Below the pieces are notes generated by a model, which was not told where the DNA came from, searched no databases, and saw only the letters and a program-made list of their open reading frames with translations. From the NCBI GenBank assembly GCA_022701845.1, contig JAKONS010000411.1, positions 1 to 5,877 of the forward strand: a DNA stretch of 5,877 bases, written 5' to 3'. Positions 5,592 to 5,877 of the stretch are shown here, piece after piece. This DNA comes from Burkholderiaceae bacterium (GTDB lineage: Bacteria > Pseudomonadota > Gammaproteobacteria > Burkholderiales > Burkholderiaceae). The translations under genes and the position numbers were made by a program. The stretch's first letter is position 1. The number at the start of each line of letters is the position of its first letter.

Positions 5592-5877
5592 ATGACATCG
5601 ACGACCCTACCGGTACGCCCGACCGCAGAGTTCTCCGCCATCGCGCGCCATGCGCTGACGGTGCTGGCGGGGCAACTGGCGGTGATGGCCTTCGGACTCA
5701 CCGACACCATCGTCGCCGGCCGGCATTCCGATGCATCGCTGGCGGCGCTGTCGGTGGGCTCGGCGGTCTATGTGAGCATCTATGTGGCGCTCACCGGCGT
5801 GATCCAGTCGCTGCTGCCGGTGTGGGCCGAGCTGCACGGCGCCGGCAAGCCGCACGACCTGGGGCGTTCGGTGCGGC
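5592..5877 (+). CDS. MATE-family transporter, N-terminal part
   Basis: This is the first 95 codons of a gene cut by the window end. The sequence contains VLAGQLAVMAFGLTDTIVAG in the first membrane helix region, then DASLAALSVGSAVYVSI and IQSLLPVWAELHGAGK. This is the typical N-terminal pattern of MATE (multidrug and toxic compound extrusion) exporters, which expel cationic drugs or metabolites using a Na+ or H+ gradient. A complete protein would be about 450 aa with 12 membrane helices. ATG 5592 gives a family-like N terminus. An in-frame ATG at 5544 is also possible; it would overlap the glycosyltransferase stop by 11 bases and suggest translational coupling. Neither start has a clear Shine-Dalgarno. 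The 37-base gap has no terminator, so co-transcription with the preceding gene is likely. The substrate cannot be inferred. Confidence 0.88.
   Translation, partial: MTSTTLPVRPTAEFSAIARHALTVLAGQLAVMAFGLTDTIVAGRHSDASLAALSVGSAVYVSIYVALTGVIQSLLPVWAELHGAGKPHDLGRSVR

Noticed and set aside
3341..5710. 789-aa open frame on the minus strand, opposite rpmE2 and the glycosyltransferase
   Set aside because: The translation is low-complexity (Gln, Arg, Gly, Ala), spans the rpmE2 terminator, and lies opposite a well-supported membrane protein gene. It is a shadow caused by the rarity of stop codons in GC-rich sequence.

Overview
The window is GC-rich, densely coding DNA with every gene on the + strand. 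It reads as a core chromosomal segment of a betaproteobacterium, most likely a member of the Burkholderiales. The clues are a rho gene whose protein matches E. coli Rho residue for residue in numbering, a zinc-free (type B) ribosomal protein L31 gene nearby, and a GT39-type membrane glycosyltransferase followed by a MATE transporter downstream. Taxonomy below order cannot be read from this alone.

Layout. Positions 1-46 hold the tail of an upstream unit, closed by an intrinsic terminator with a UUCG tetraloop. The upstream gene itself is outside the window; trxA is the usual neighbour in this group, but that is from memory. An extended -10 promoter (49-57) and a leader of about 120 nt follow. 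The leader is C-rich and structured, with a possible 11-codon ORF and a hairpin that covers the Shine-Dalgarno. It leads into rho (184-1446), which ends at a second clean terminator (1467-1491). Next is a separate gene for a PoxB-like thiamine-diphosphate enzyme (1582-3366). The promoter of rpmE2 (L31) begins inside the last codons of that gene. The rpmE2 leader carries two adjoining hairpins, and rpmE2 (3461-3730) ends at a third terminator (3757-3784). A perfect 19-nt palindrome (3792-3810) precedes a GT39-like multi-pass membrane glycosyltransferase (3827-5554). The window ends inside a MATE-family transporter gene (5592 onward), which probably shares a transcript with the glycosyltransferase.

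Functionally, rho and rpmE2 are housekeeping genes of transcription termination and translation, each with its own promoter and terminator. The ThDP enzyme between them appears to be an insertion into an otherwise conserved rho/rpmE2 neighbourhood and has no obvious link to either. The glycosyltransferase and transporter are envelope or membrane functions with unknown substrates. I see no RNA genes, IS elements, CRISPR arrays or phage genes, and nothing that amounts to a new multi-gene system. The most interesting signals are the two structured leaders (rho and rpmE2) and the placement of the ThDP gene.
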